A stretch of 64,000 nt of DNA from assembly GCA_964439835.1 (NCBI GenBank), contig CAYTPQ010000008.1, positions 23,481 to 87,480 on the forward strand, read 5' to 3'. The notes under the pieces were generated by a model. The model ran no database searches. It had not been told where the DNA came from and worked only from the letters and a program-made list of their open reading frames with translations. Shown piece by piece: positions 9,208-19,434 of the stretch (position 1 is the first letter of the stretch; each line of letters begins with the position of its first letter). Source of the DNA: JAGNLM01 sp964439835 (GTDB taxonomy: Bacteria > Pseudomonadota > Gammaproteobacteria > JAABTG01). Made by a program: the position numbers and the translations under genes.

Positions 9208-10572
9208 TCACTTCCCGATGCAGAAGCGGGAGAAGATCCGGTCCAGGACGTCCTCGCCGGTGACGGTCCCCACGACCTCGCCGACGGCCCGCTGGGCCTG
9301 GCGCAGCTCCTCGGCCAGGATCTCAGCGGGCGGCAGTCCGTTGGCCAGGCGAACCACCTCGGCCAAGTGCCCGCGCACGCGCTCCAGGGCCTCCAGATGG
9401 CGGCGTCTCGCCGAGAACAGACCTTCATCGACGGATTGACCGGAGGCCTCCCGCAGCGCCTTGCGCAGGTCCCCGAGCCCGGCCCCGGTCTTCGCCGAGA
9501 CGCGCACGGTCCGCCCGTCCGCGTCGGGCACCCGGCCGGCCGGGTCGTCCGTCAGATCGACCTTGTTCCACACCACCACCTTCGGCAACTCCGCAGGCAG
9601 ACCGGCGACGATCTCCTCCTCCGGCCCCCCGAAGCCCAACTTGGCGTCGACCACCAGCAGCACGAGGTCTGCCTCCCGGGCCGCGGTCCAGGCCCGCTCT
9701 ACCCCGATGCGCTCGACCGGGTCGTCCGTGGCGCGTAAGCCGGCCGTGTCGGTGAGGTGAACCGGTATGCCTCCCACCTGGATCGAGGCCCGGACCGCAT
9801 CCCGTGTGGTGCCGGGTACGTCGGTCACTATCGCACAGTCCTGGCCGGCGAGGGCGTTGAGGAGGCTCGACTTGCCGGCGTTGGGCCGTCCGGCGATGAC
9901 CACGCGAAGGCCCTCCGCGAGCACCCTACCCCTTGCGGCGGTGGCAAGGGCCGCTCCCAGGCTCGCCAGGAGGTCCTGGGCGCGCTGCCGCACGGGGGTG
10001 ACGTCAAGGGGGTCGAGGTCCTCGTCCGGGAAGTCGATGCCCGCCTCGACCTCTGCGCGAAGGTCGGTCAACGCCTCGCCCAGGGTGGAGAGCTGGCGGG
10101 ACCACTCACCGTCGAGGGTCCGCCGGGCGGCGCGGGCCGCGGCCGCGGTCGCCGCGTCGATCAGGTCGGCCACCGCCTCCGCCTGCACCAGGTCGATCCG
10201 GCCGTTGAGGAAGGCCCGCTCGGTGAACTCGCCCGGACGGGCGTGGCGCGCGCCCAGTGCCAGCAGCCGGGCGAGGACCAGGTCCGTCACCACCGGTCCG
10301 CCGTGGCCGTGCAACTCGAGGACGTCCTCGCCCGTGTAAGACGCGGGTGCCGGGAAGTAGAGGGCGAGGCCCCGATCGATCGGCTGGCCGGCTGTGTCCA
10401 GAAAGGCGCGTAGCGCGGCGTAGCGCGGCGGGGGTACGTCCCCCAGGACGCGGGCGGCGATGGCTGGCACCGCGGGCCCCGAGACCCGCAGCACGGCGAT
10501 ACCGCCCCTTCCCGGCGCGGTTGCGACCGCAGCGATGGTCTCAGCGGCCGGCGCCGGGCGGTCTGCCGTCAG
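9208..10572 (-). CDS. mnmE: tRNA modification GTPase MnmE (TrmE)
   Basis: GTPase that, with MnmG, modifies U34 of certain tRNAs. The N-terminal tetrahydrofolate-binding domain contains TAPGRGGIAVLRVSG. The G domain has G1 GRPNAGKSSLLN, G3 DTAG and G4 NKVD. The C-terminus is the invariant FCIGK. No ATG lies near the expected N-terminus. Two starts are possible: GTG at 10611, which overlaps yidC by 43 bp, or CTG at 10572. The CTG has AAGGAG 8 nt upstream and overlaps the yidC stop by 4 bp (CTGA); it gives 454 residues, the length of the E. coli protein. I annotate the CTG form; see findings. mnmG is not adjacent. Confidence 0.9.
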   Translation of the reverse strand: MTADRPAPAAETIAAVATAPGRGGIAVLRVSGPAVPAIAARVLGDVPPPRYAALRAFLDTAGQPIDRGLALYFPAPASYTGEDVLELHGHGGPVVTDLVLARLLALGARHARPGEFTERAFLNGRIDLVQAEAVADLIDAATAAAARAARRTLDGEWSRQLSTLGEALTDLRAEVEAGIDFPDEDLDPLDVTPVRQRAQDLLASLGAALATAARGRVLAEGLRVVIAGRPNAGKSSLLNALAGQDCAIVTDVPGTTRDAVRASIQVGGIPVHLTDTAGLRATDDPVERIGVERAWTAAREADLVLLVVDAKLGFGGPEEEIVAGLPAELPKVVVWNKVDLTDDPAGRVPDADGRTVRVSAKTGAGLGDLRKALREASGQSVDEGLFSARRRHLEALERVRGHLAEVVRLANGLPPAEILAEELRQAQRAVGEVVGTVTGEDVLDRIFSRFCIGK

Positions 10573-12233
10573 GCCGCAGGCTCCTTCACCAACCGGCGGG
10601 TGATGACCCACTGCTGCAGGATGGAGAGGGTGTTGTTCACCAGCCAGTAGAGCACGAGCCCCGCCGGGAAGAACAGAAAGAAAACGGTGAATACGATGGG
10701 AAGGATCATCATGACCTTCTGCTGGATCGGGTCGAGCGGCGCCGGGTTCAGGCGCTGCTGGACGACCATGGTGATGCCCATCAGGATTGGCAGCACGAAG
10801 TAGGGGTCGTAGGTGGAGAGGTCGCGGATCCAGAGCATGAACGGCGCCTGCCGGAGCTCGACACTCTCCAGGAGCACCCAGTAGAGGGCGATGAAGACCG
10901 GGATCTGGACCAGGATCGGGAGGCAGCCGCCCAGCGGGTTCACCTTCTCCGTCCGGTACAGCTCCATCATGGCCTGGTTGAGCTTGGCCTTGTCGTCACC
11001 GTAGCGCTCCTTGAGGGCCAGGAGCCGCGGCTGCAGATTCCTCATCCGCGCCATGGAACGGTAGCTGGTCGCAGAGAGGTGGAAGAAGGCCAGCTTGATC
11101 AGGATGGTCAGGATGACGATCGACCAGCCCCAGTTACCGACGAAGCGGTCGATCTGCTGCAGGAGCCAGAACAGCGGCTCCGCCAGGATCGTCAGGTAGC
11201 CGTAGTCGACCAGGAGCTGAAGCCCGGGTGCCGCCGCGGCCAGGCGGTCCTGCACCTTGGGGCCGGCGTAGAGCTGAAGCTCCAGGCGCCCGGTCGCTCC
11301 CGGCTCCACCACCACCTCGGGTTCCACGACCCCCACGAGAAAGCGCGTCGGGTCGAGGGCGCGAGCGTAGAGGTGGTTTGACGCGTTCTGCTCCGGGATG
11401 AAGGCCGCCCCGAAGTAGTGTTGGCTCATCGCCGCCCAGCCGCCCTTGTCGTCGAGCGTGACCGGCCCCTTCAGCATCCGGTCGAAGTCGACCTTGTCGT
11501 AGCGCAGCTGCTCGGTGTGCAGGACCCCACCTGTGTAGGTGTAGGCGAAGAGCATGCTGCTCTCCGGCGGCCGGTTGCGGAGCAACTGGCCGTACGGCCG
11601 GCCGCGCCACGGTGAGGCGCTGCCGTTCTCGACCAGAAACTCCACGTCAACGAGAAAGCTGTCGCGACGGAAGGTGTAGACCTTGGTGACGTTCACGCCC
11701 TCGGGGCTGGTCCAGCGCAGCGGAACGGAGACGGCGTCCTCACCGTCGGCAAGCTGGTATTCCGTACGTTCCACCTGGTAGGTGGCGTGATGGGTCGGCG
11801 CCGGGCCCGGGGAGAGGATCCCCGTCTGCGCCAGGAACAGCAGACCGTCCTCTTCGCCGAACAGGCGGAAAGGCTGGTCGGCGCGCTCGATGCTGACGGG
11901 ATAGCCGGGGAGCTCCAGTTTCCGGATGGTCCCCCCGACCGGGTCGATTTCGACCCGCAGGACGTCGGTTCGGACCTGGATGCGAGGGGCTGCCGAAGCC
12001 GCGGCCGGAGCCGCGGCCGTTCCGGCCCCGGGCGTCACCGGGGTCTCGGACGCCGAGCCGGCCGGGGGGGCGGCCGGGACATCCGGCTGTACCGACGGAG
12101 CGGCCGGCTGACTCTGCGAGGCCGCGTCGACAGCGGTCACCGGCCGGCCGCCGTAGTCCTGTTGCCAGGCCTGCCAGAGCAGGAACAGCACCATACCGAG
12201 TGCGGCGAACAGCACCAAGCGGACGTTTTCCAC
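10569..12233 (-). CDS. yidC: Membrane protein insertase YidC
   Basis: A 554-residue insertase (Oxa1 family) that places proteins into the inner membrane with or without SecYEG. It has the N-terminal anchor (VRLVLFAALGMVLFLLWQAW), a large periplasmic beta-sandwich domain (about residues 70-340) typical of Gram-negative YidC, and the conserved C-terminal five-helix core including NPLGGCLPILVQIPVFIALYW. It sits in the conserved rpmH-rnpA-yidD-yidC-mnmE order, 28 bp downstream of yidD. Its last codons contain the Shine-Dalgarno sequence of mnmE. Confidence 0.95.
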   Translation of the reverse strand: MENVRLVLFAALGMVLFLLWQAWQQDYGGRPVTAVDAASQSQPAAPSVQPDVPAAPPAGSASETPVTPGAGTAAAPAAASAAPRIQVRTDVLRVEIDPVGGTIRKLELPGYPVSIERADQPFRLFGEEDGLLFLAQTGILSPGPAPTHHATYQVERTEYQLADGEDAVSVPLRWTSPEGVNVTKVYTFRRDSFLVDVEFLVENGSASPWRGRPYGQLLRNRPPESSMLFAYTYTGGVLHTEQLRYDKVDFDRMLKGPVTLDDKGGWAAMSQHYFGAAFIPEQNASNHLYARALDPTRFLVGVVEPEVVVEPGATGRLELQLYAGPKVQDRLAAAAPGLQLLVDYGYLTILAEPLFWLLQQIDRFVGNWGWSIVILTILIKLAFFHLSATSYRSMARMRNLQPRLLALKERYGDDKAKLNQAMMELYRTEKVNPLGGCLPILVQIPVFIALYWVLLESVELRQAPFMLWIRDLSTYDPYFVLPILMGITMVVQQRLNPAPLDPIQQKVMMILPIVFTVFFLFFPAGLVLYWLVNNTLSILQQWVITRRLVKEPAA

Positions 12234-12261
12234 GGACTTTCTTCCTACGGTAGGCGGCGGG

Positions 12262-12522
12262 CTAGCGGCGGTCAGCGCCTGACCTGGGGGGTACCGGGTC
12301 GAAGCCGCCGGGGTGCCAGGGGTGACACCGGGCCAGGCGCCGCAGGCCGAGCGCCACCCCTCGTGCGGTGCCGTGAGTCTGGATGGCCTCCAGGGCGTAG
12401 GCGGAGCACGTGGGGTGGAAGCGACAATGGCTACCCAGGAACGGGCTCAGGAACCGCTGATAGCCTCGGATCGCGACGGCGAAGACCGGTTGCAGCGGGT
12501 CGCGAGGTGGGTCCAGTGCCAT
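12262..12522 (-). CDS. yidD: Membrane protein insertion efficiency factor YidD
   Basis: An 86-residue YidD protein, a small amphipathic membrane-associated factor that helps YidC. The hallmark RGYQRFLSPFLGSHCRFHPTCS with its paired Cys, followed by YALEAIQTHG and CHPWHPGGFDPVP, is complete. The ATG at 12522 lies inside the 3' part of rnpA (76-bp overlap in another frame), an arrangement common in this operon. Confidence 0.93.
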   Translation of the reverse strand: MALDPPRDPLQPVFAVAIRGYQRFLSPFLGSHCRFHPTCSAYALEAIQTHGTARGVALGLRRLARCHPWHPGGFDPVPPRSGADRR

Positions 12523-12911
12523 TCGAGAGACCTCCGCCGCGATAGATCGTCCGATGCCGCTAGCTTGCCCTGCGCCATGACCACAAAGTCGAACCCGCCG
12601 AGTTGCCCCTGATGCCGGCGGAAGGACTCGCGCACCAGGCGCCTGATCCGGTTCCGCTCATGGGCCTTCGGGACGCGCTTACGGGATATGGCAAGTCCCA
12701 GGCGGGGATAGCCGAGTCCGTTCGGCGCCCAGAGGACCACGAACAGGCCATCATGGGATCGCGCGGACGCGGCGAAGACCTGGGCGAACTCGCGCCGGCG
12801 CGTGAGTCGGCGCTGGCGCGGAAAGCGGGCCCTCGCGGTTTCCGTCGCGCCCTCAGGCGCTGAGTCGCTTACGGCCCTTCGCGCGCCGGGATTGCAGGAC
12901 CTGTCGCCCAC
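12447..12911 (-). CDS. rnpA: Ribonuclease P protein component RnpA
   Basis: Protein subunit of RNase P, which matures tRNA 5' ends. The core FPRQRRLTRRREFAQVF and the RNR motif AHERNRIRRLVRESFR are clear. The only conventional start in frame is GTG at 12911, giving 154 residues with a roughly 28-residue N-terminal extension and overlapping the last 59 bp of rpmH. No good Shine-Dalgarno precedes it. The true start could be a rare codon just after the rpmH stop (near 12850), which would give a normal length of about 130. Gene identity is secure and the start is not. Confidence 0.9.
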   Translation of the reverse strand: MGDRSCNPGARRAVSDSAPEGATETARARFPRQRRLTRRREFAQVFAASARSHDGLFVVLWAPNGLGYPRLGLAISRKRVPKAHERNRIRRLVRESFRRHQGQLGGFDFVVMAQGKLAASDDLSRRRSLEWHWTHLATRCNRSSPSRSEAISGS

Positions 12912-12987
12912 TGCGGGTAGCCATCCGCGCGCGGAAGCCGTGCCGGCGCTTGCGCTTCAGGTTGCTCGGCTGGAAGGTCTGCTTCAT
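12853..12987 (-). CDS. rpmH: Ribosomal protein L34 (bL34)
   Basis: A 44-residue highly basic protein, read as MKQTFQPSNLKRKRRHGF and ending GRKRLSA, which is a full-length bL34 of the 50S subunit. It is first in the leftward operon rpmH-rnpA-yidD-yidC-mnmE and is divergent from dnaA, a conserved arrangement near bacterial replication origins. The 167 bp between it and dnaA contain no obvious DnaA box. Confidence 0.97.
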   Translation of the reverse strand: MKQTFQPSNLKRKRRHGFRARMATRSGRQVLQSRRAKGRKRLSA

Positions 12988-13154
12988 GGGCGGCTCGCTC
13001 TCGAACAATGTTCACCGGAGACAAGACGCGGAAAAATACCCGCTGGGCTGGCTCTCTGTCAAACCGCGAGCCGCCGGAGGGCCGTTGGAGCGGGGGGTGG
13101 CCAGGGGTACACTCGCGAACGGCAGGGAAAGATCGGCAAGGGGGGCTCGGGCGC

Positions 13155-14510
13155 GTGAAGGGCGGTCTCTGGAGGCGTTGTCTCGCCGAGCTGGAGGCGG
13201 AGCTCTCCGAGCAGCAGCTCAACACCTGGCTGCGACCGCTGCAGTCAGTCGAAGAGCAGGGAAGTCTTCGTCTGCTGGCACCGAACCGCTTCGTGCGCGA
13301 TTGGGTGAACGAGCACTTCGCCGGGCGCATCGCGGAGGTGGCGCGAGGGGTCTCCGGTTCGGCGGACCTCTCCGTGACGGTGAGCGTAGGAACCCGCGAG
13401 GCATCAGCGGCCCCGGCCGCACCCGCGTCGGTCAAGCCAGTAGAGGTCACCGCCCGGCGCTGGCGTGCTGAAGGGGCAAACCAGCGGGCCGCCAGCGGCC
13501 TGCGAGCAGACTTCACCTTCGAGACGTTCGTCGAGGGCAAGTGCAACCAGCTCGCCCGCGCCGCCTCGTTGCAGGTCGCCCGGAACCCGGGCGGGTCCTA
13601 TAACCCTCTGTTTATTTACGGGGGCGTGGGGCTCGGCAAGACTCACCTCATGCACGCCATCGGCAACCTGCTGATGCGCGACCGGCCGGAAGCACGGGTG
13701 TCCTATCTGCACGCCGAGTGGTTCGTCACCGACATGGTGAAGGCGTTGCAGCACAACGCGATCAACGAGTTCAAGCGGCACTACCGCTCCCTCGACACCC
13801 TGCTCATCGACGACATCCAGTTCTTCGTCGGCAAGGAGCGGTCCCAGGAGGAGTTCTTCCACACTTTCAACGCGTTGCTGGAGGAACAGCAGCAGGTGGT
13901 CTTGACCTGCGACCGCTATCCGAAGGAGGTCGAAGGCCTCGAGGAACGGCTGAAGTCGCGCTTCGGCTGGGGCTTGACGGTGGCGCTGGAACCCCCCGAC
14001 ACGGAGACGCGCGTTGCGATCCTGATGAGCAAGGCGCAGATCACGGGGTCGAGGCTGCCCGAGGACGTCGCCTTCTTCATCGCCAAGCGGATCCGATCGA
14101 ACGTACGCGAGCTCGAGGGTTCGCTGCGCCGCGTGCTGGCGAACGCCCAGTTCACCGGACAACCGATCACGGTTGAGTTTGCCAAGGAGTCGCTGAAGGA
14201 CCTGCTTGCACTCCAGGATAAGCTCGTGACGGTGGAGAACATCCAGAAAACCGTGGCGGAGTTCTACAAGGTCAAGGTTTCCGACCTCCTTTCCAAGCGC
14301 CGCACCCGGTCCGTAGCGCGTCCGCGACAGGTTGCCATGGCCCTGGCCAAGGAGTTGACGAGCCACAGTCTGCCGGAGATCGGGGAGGCCTTCGGCGGAA
14401 GGGACCACACGACGGTACTGCACGCGTGTAAGAAGGTCGCAGAGCTGCGCGGCAAGGACAGCGGTATCGCCGAGGACTACACGATCCTGGTGAGAACCCT
14501 GAGTACTTGA
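13155..14510 (+). CDS. dnaA: Chromosomal replication initiator DnaA
   Basis: A 451-residue AAA+ initiator that binds DnaA boxes and melts oriC. The start is GTG at 13155: the protein then begins VKGGLWRRCLAELEAELSEQQ, which aligns with the usual domain I N-terminus, whereas upstream in-frame starts add about 49 unrelated residues. Walker A is GGVGLGKTH, Walker B is LLIDDIQF, and domain IV carries the box-binding helix-turn-helix ending in GGRDHTTVLHACKKV. It is followed by the AT-rich dnaA-dnaN gap. Confidence 0.96.
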   Translation: MKGGLWRRCLAELEAELSEQQLNTWLRPLQSVEEQGSLRLLAPNRFVRDWVNEHFAGRIAEVARGVSGSADLSVTVSVGTREASAAPAAPASVKPVEVTARRWRAEGANQRAASGLRADFTFETFVEGKCNQLARAASLQVARNPGGSYNPLFIYGGVGLGKTHLMHAIGNLLMRDRPEARVSYLHAEWFVTDMVKALQHNAINEFKRHYRSLDTLLIDDIQFFVGKERSQEEFFHTFNALLEEQQQVVLTCDRYPKEVEGLEERLKSRFGWGLTVALEPPDTETRVAILMSKAQITGSRLPEDVAFFIAKRIRSNVRELEGSLRRVLANAQFTGQPITVEFAKESLKDLLALQDKLVTVENIQKTVAEFYKVKVSDLLSKRRTRSVARPRQVAMALAKELTSHSLPEIGEAFGGRDHTTVLHACKKVAELRGKDSGIAEDYTILVRTLST

Positions 14511-14699
14511 TGTGGACTACTAGCGAACGAACTCGGGGCCATAATCCTTCCACAGGTATTCCACAGCCCTCAGGCGCTCAGCCTCAGCATCCTTTCTGTG
14601 GGATAAATCAATTAAAAACAAACTGTTATATTGTTATCCCCAGATTGGTTCCAACCCTACAGAGCACTACTCTTAAGAAACTTAGGAATAAAAGCATCT
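14511..14699. other. Candidate replication origin (oriC)
   Basis: This 189-bp gap is conspicuously AT-rich for this genome between 14601 and 14640 and has DnaA-box-like 9-mers: TTATCCCCA at 14634-14642 (8 of 9 to TTATCCACA) and TATTCCACA at 14557-14565 (7 of 9). TGTGGGATAA at 14597-14606 is an inverted box with one inserted base. GGATAA (14601-14606) and TTATCC (14634-14639) form a dyad around the AT-rich core. Gene polarity switches from minus to plus just to the left. This is a plausible unwinding element, unproven. Confidence 0.5.
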
Positions 14700-15806
14700 A
14701 TGAAGCTGAACATCGCTCGTGAGACCTGGTTGCCTGCTCTGCAGGTTGCCATCGGGGCGGTGGACCGCAAGCAGGCCGTGCCCATCCTCGGGAACGTGCT
14801 AGTGAAGGCCGTCAAAGACCGCGTGCTCGTCTGGGGCACAGACCTCGAGGTGGAGGTGAGGGCGTCTGCACCCGCGGAGGTCCAGGCGGAAGGGGAGACG
14901 ACGATCCCGGCACGCAAGCTCTGGGAGATCTGGCGCAGCCTGCCGGTGGGGGCCGTAGCGGATGTCTCCGTGGGTGCAGGGCGAGCCACCATCCGATGCG
15001 GAACCAGCCGCTTCACGCTCGCCACGCTGGAGCCTGAAGGCTTTCCGCTCGGGCAGGACGTTGAACCCTTATTCTCATTGAGTCTCCAGTCGTCTGACTT
15101 CAAGGGGATACTGGAGCGGGTTCACTTTGCGATGGCCCAGCAGGACGTTCGGTACTACCTGAACGGAGTGCTCCTGGAGTCTGGCGAGGGGCGCTTTCGA
15201 GCTGTAGCAACGGATGGCCACCGGCTCGCCTGCTGCGACACGTCGATAGAAGGCTACGCAGGCGAGGTGCACCAGGCGATCGTGCCTCGAAAGGCCGTGG
15301 GGGAGTTGCTCCGGCTGGGGGCTTCCGACAGCGATCGGGTCCTGGTTGAGATAGGGATGCAGTCGTTACGGGTGTCTGCCGGTGACATGCGGCTCACGGC
15401 GCGCCTGGTCGAAGGGCGGTTCCCAGAGTACGAGCGGGTCATTCCCGACCCCGAGGTCTGGGACAAGCATGTCCTGGTGGAACGGGAGGATCTTCGGCAG
15501 GCCCTTGGCCGGGCCTCCATCCTCGCCAACGAGCGGTACCGAGCGGTTCGTCTGTCGGTGACCAAGGGAAGGCTTGCGATTCAGTCTGAGAATGCCGAGC
15601 GGGAGCAGGTCGACGAGGACCTGGAGGTTGAGTACGACGGGCTGCCGCTTGTCATCGGGTTCAACGTGACTTACCTGATCGACGCTGTTTCGGCGATTCC
15701 GGACGAACGGGTCCGCCTGTGCCTCAATGACGAGAATAGTAGCTGTCTGCTAATGGCCGAAAGTGGGTCGGCCTGTCGGTATGTGGTCATGCCAATGCGG
15801 CTGTGA
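14700..15806 (+). CDS. dnaN: DNA polymerase III sliding clamp (beta subunit)
   Basis: A 368-residue beta clamp that tethers DNA polymerase to DNA. The ATG at 14700 gives MKLNIARETWLPALQVAIGAVDRK, matching the family N-terminus; AGGA lies 13 nt upstream. Three repeated clamp domains are visible through motifs such as VPILGNVLVKA, ATDGHRLA and the C-terminal YVVMPMRL. It forms the classical dnaA-dnaN-recF-gyrB series and is separated from recF by 21 bp. Confidence 0.96.
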   Translation: MKLNIARETWLPALQVAIGAVDRKQAVPILGNVLVKAVKDRVLVWGTDLEVEVRASAPAEVQAEGETTIPARKLWEIWRSLPVGAVADVSVGAGRATIRCGTSRFTLATLEPEGFPLGQDVEPLFSLSLQSSDFKGILERVHFAMAQQDVRYYLNGVLLESGEGRFRAVATDGHRLACCDTSIEGYAGEVHQAIVPRKAVGELLRLGASDSDRVLVEIGMQSLRVSAGDMRLTARLVEGRFPEYERVIPDPEVWDKHVLVEREDLRQALGRASILANERYRAVRLSVTKGRLAIQSENAEREQVDEDLEVEYDGLPLVIGFNVTYLIDAVSAIPDERVRLCLNDENSSCLLMAESGSACRYVVMPMRL

Positions 15807-15827
15807 CACCGAGAGGGCTGGGGCCGG

Positions 15828-16904
15828 GTGTATCTGACTCGCTTGGGGGCTAGAGACCTCCGGGTTCTCCGAGATGTCTCGCTGAGACCCCACGCGGTCC
15901 TGAATGTGATCACGGGGGGTAACGGCGCTGGTAAGACCAGCCTGCTCGAGGCCGTTCACGTGCTCGGCACGGGCCGTTCCTTCCGGTCTCGAGAGGTCGA
16001 GCCGCTCGTGCGCTGGGGTGCCACCGCATTGAACGTGTTCGGCGAGATCGTAGGGCTGGACGGCCAGTCTCACCGGCTGGGGATAGAGAAGGGCGGTGGC
16101 GAAGCCCGCATGCGCATCGACGGCCGAGAGGCGCGAGGGATCGCCGAGCTGGCCAGGTTGATGCCCATCGCGACGTTCGGCCCGGAGAGCATCGAGGTCG
16201 TGGACGGTCCGCCCGAGCGTCGCCGTTCCGTCATGGATTGGGCACTGTTTCACGTGGAACCTCCTTATGGGGAGAGCCTTCTCCGCTATCGGCGCGCCCT
16301 GCGGCAGCGCAACGCCGTATTGCGGGCAGGGGGATCCAGGCGAGAGGCGGTGGTGTGGGAGGAGGACCTCTGCCGGGAGGGGGAGCGGGTCGACGCCCTA
16401 CGCTCGGCCTACGCAGAGGCGGTACTGCCGCACATCCGGGAGGTCCTCGGCAGCCTAGCGCTGCCGGCGCTCCAAATCGTGTACCGGCGAGGTTGGCCCG
16501 CTGGCGAGAGGATGGACGCTGCACTGCAGCGCGGCTGGAGCAGCGATTCGACGCGAGGCTGGACGGGGAGCGGACCTCATCTCGCCGAGGTGGGGCTGCA
16601 ACTCGGCGGCCGGCCCGCACGCGAGGCCCTCTCGCGCGGCGAGAAGAAAGCCCTGGCGGCGGCCCTCGTGATCGGCCATGTGGGGTTCCTCCTGGCTACT
16701 GCTGCGCGACGGCCGGTGATTCTGGCGGACGACTTCGCCTCGGAGCTGGACGAGCGGGCGCGGCGCTGGTTCCTTGAGCACTTGCTTGCGACATCCTGTC
16801 AGGCCTTCCTGTCATTGCTGGATGGCGAGCGCCTGGACTTGCCCACACCGGTGCAACACCGGATGTTCCACGTGGAACAGGGAGAGGTACGCGAACTGGT
16901 ATAA
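15828..16904 (+). CDS. recF: Recombination mediator RecF
   Basis: A 358-residue SMC-like ATPase acting with RecO and RecR in gap repair. The start is GTG at 15828 (VYLTRLGARDLRVLRDVSL). Walker A is GGNGAGKTSLLEAV, the signature region is ALSRGEKKALAAAL, and the Walker B-like segment is PVILADDFASELDE. Two parS-like ParB sites lie within the coding sequence and encode the FHVE peptides WALFHVEPP and MFHVEQGE. gyrB follows 16 bp downstream. Confidence 0.95.
   Translation: MYLTRLGARDLRVLRDVSLRPHAVLNVITGGNGAGKTSLLEAVHVLGTGRSFRSREVEPLVRWGATALNVFGEIVGLDGQSHRLGIEKGGGEARMRIDGREARGIAELARLMPIATFGPESIEVVDGPPERRRSVMDWALFHVEPPYGESLLRYRRALRQRNAVLRAGGSRREAVVWEEDLCREGERVDALRSAYAEAVLPHIREVLGSLALPALQIVYRRGWPAGERMDAALQRGWSSDSTRGWTGSGPHLAEVGLQLGGRPAREALSRGEKKALAAALVIGHVGFLLATAARRPVILADDFASELDERARRWFLEHLLATSCQAFLSLLDGERLDLPTPVQHRMFHVEQGEVRELV
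16246..16261. other. parS-like ParB binding site 1
   Basis: TGTTTCACGTGGAACC matches the widely conserved chromosomal parS consensus TGTTTCACGTGGAACA at 15 of 16 positions. It lies within recF about 3 kb from dnaA, the expected place for an origin-proximal centromere. Part of the match encodes the conserved RecF peptide FHVEP, so coding constraint contributes. Confidence 0.7.
16864..16879. other. parS-like ParB binding site 2
   Basis: TGTTCCACGTGGAACA is a perfect 16-bp palindrome and fits the parS pattern TGTTNCACGTGNAACA. It sits at the 3' end of recF, 618 bp from site 1. ParB would load here and slide to organise the origin. parA and parB themselves are not in the window. Confidence 0.8.
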
Positions 16905-16920
16905 TCGAGCGTCTTCCTCA

Positions 16921-19353
<2,433 letters not shown>

Positions 19354-19434
19354 GAGGGTCGCGCGTCTGCGGGGCCGGCACGCCCCCTCGCACACGAAGG
19401 ACCCACGCGCGTCCTGCAGGCGCAGCCAGCCGCT

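Noticed and set aside
13008..13154. N-terminal extension of DnaA from 13008
   Set aside because: Domain I starts at the GTG at 13155. The extension is low-complexity and unlike any DnaA.
12988..13154. oriC in the rpmH-dnaA gap
   Set aside because: No TTATCCACA-like sequence and no AT-rich patch is visible there, unlike in the dnaA-dnaN gap.
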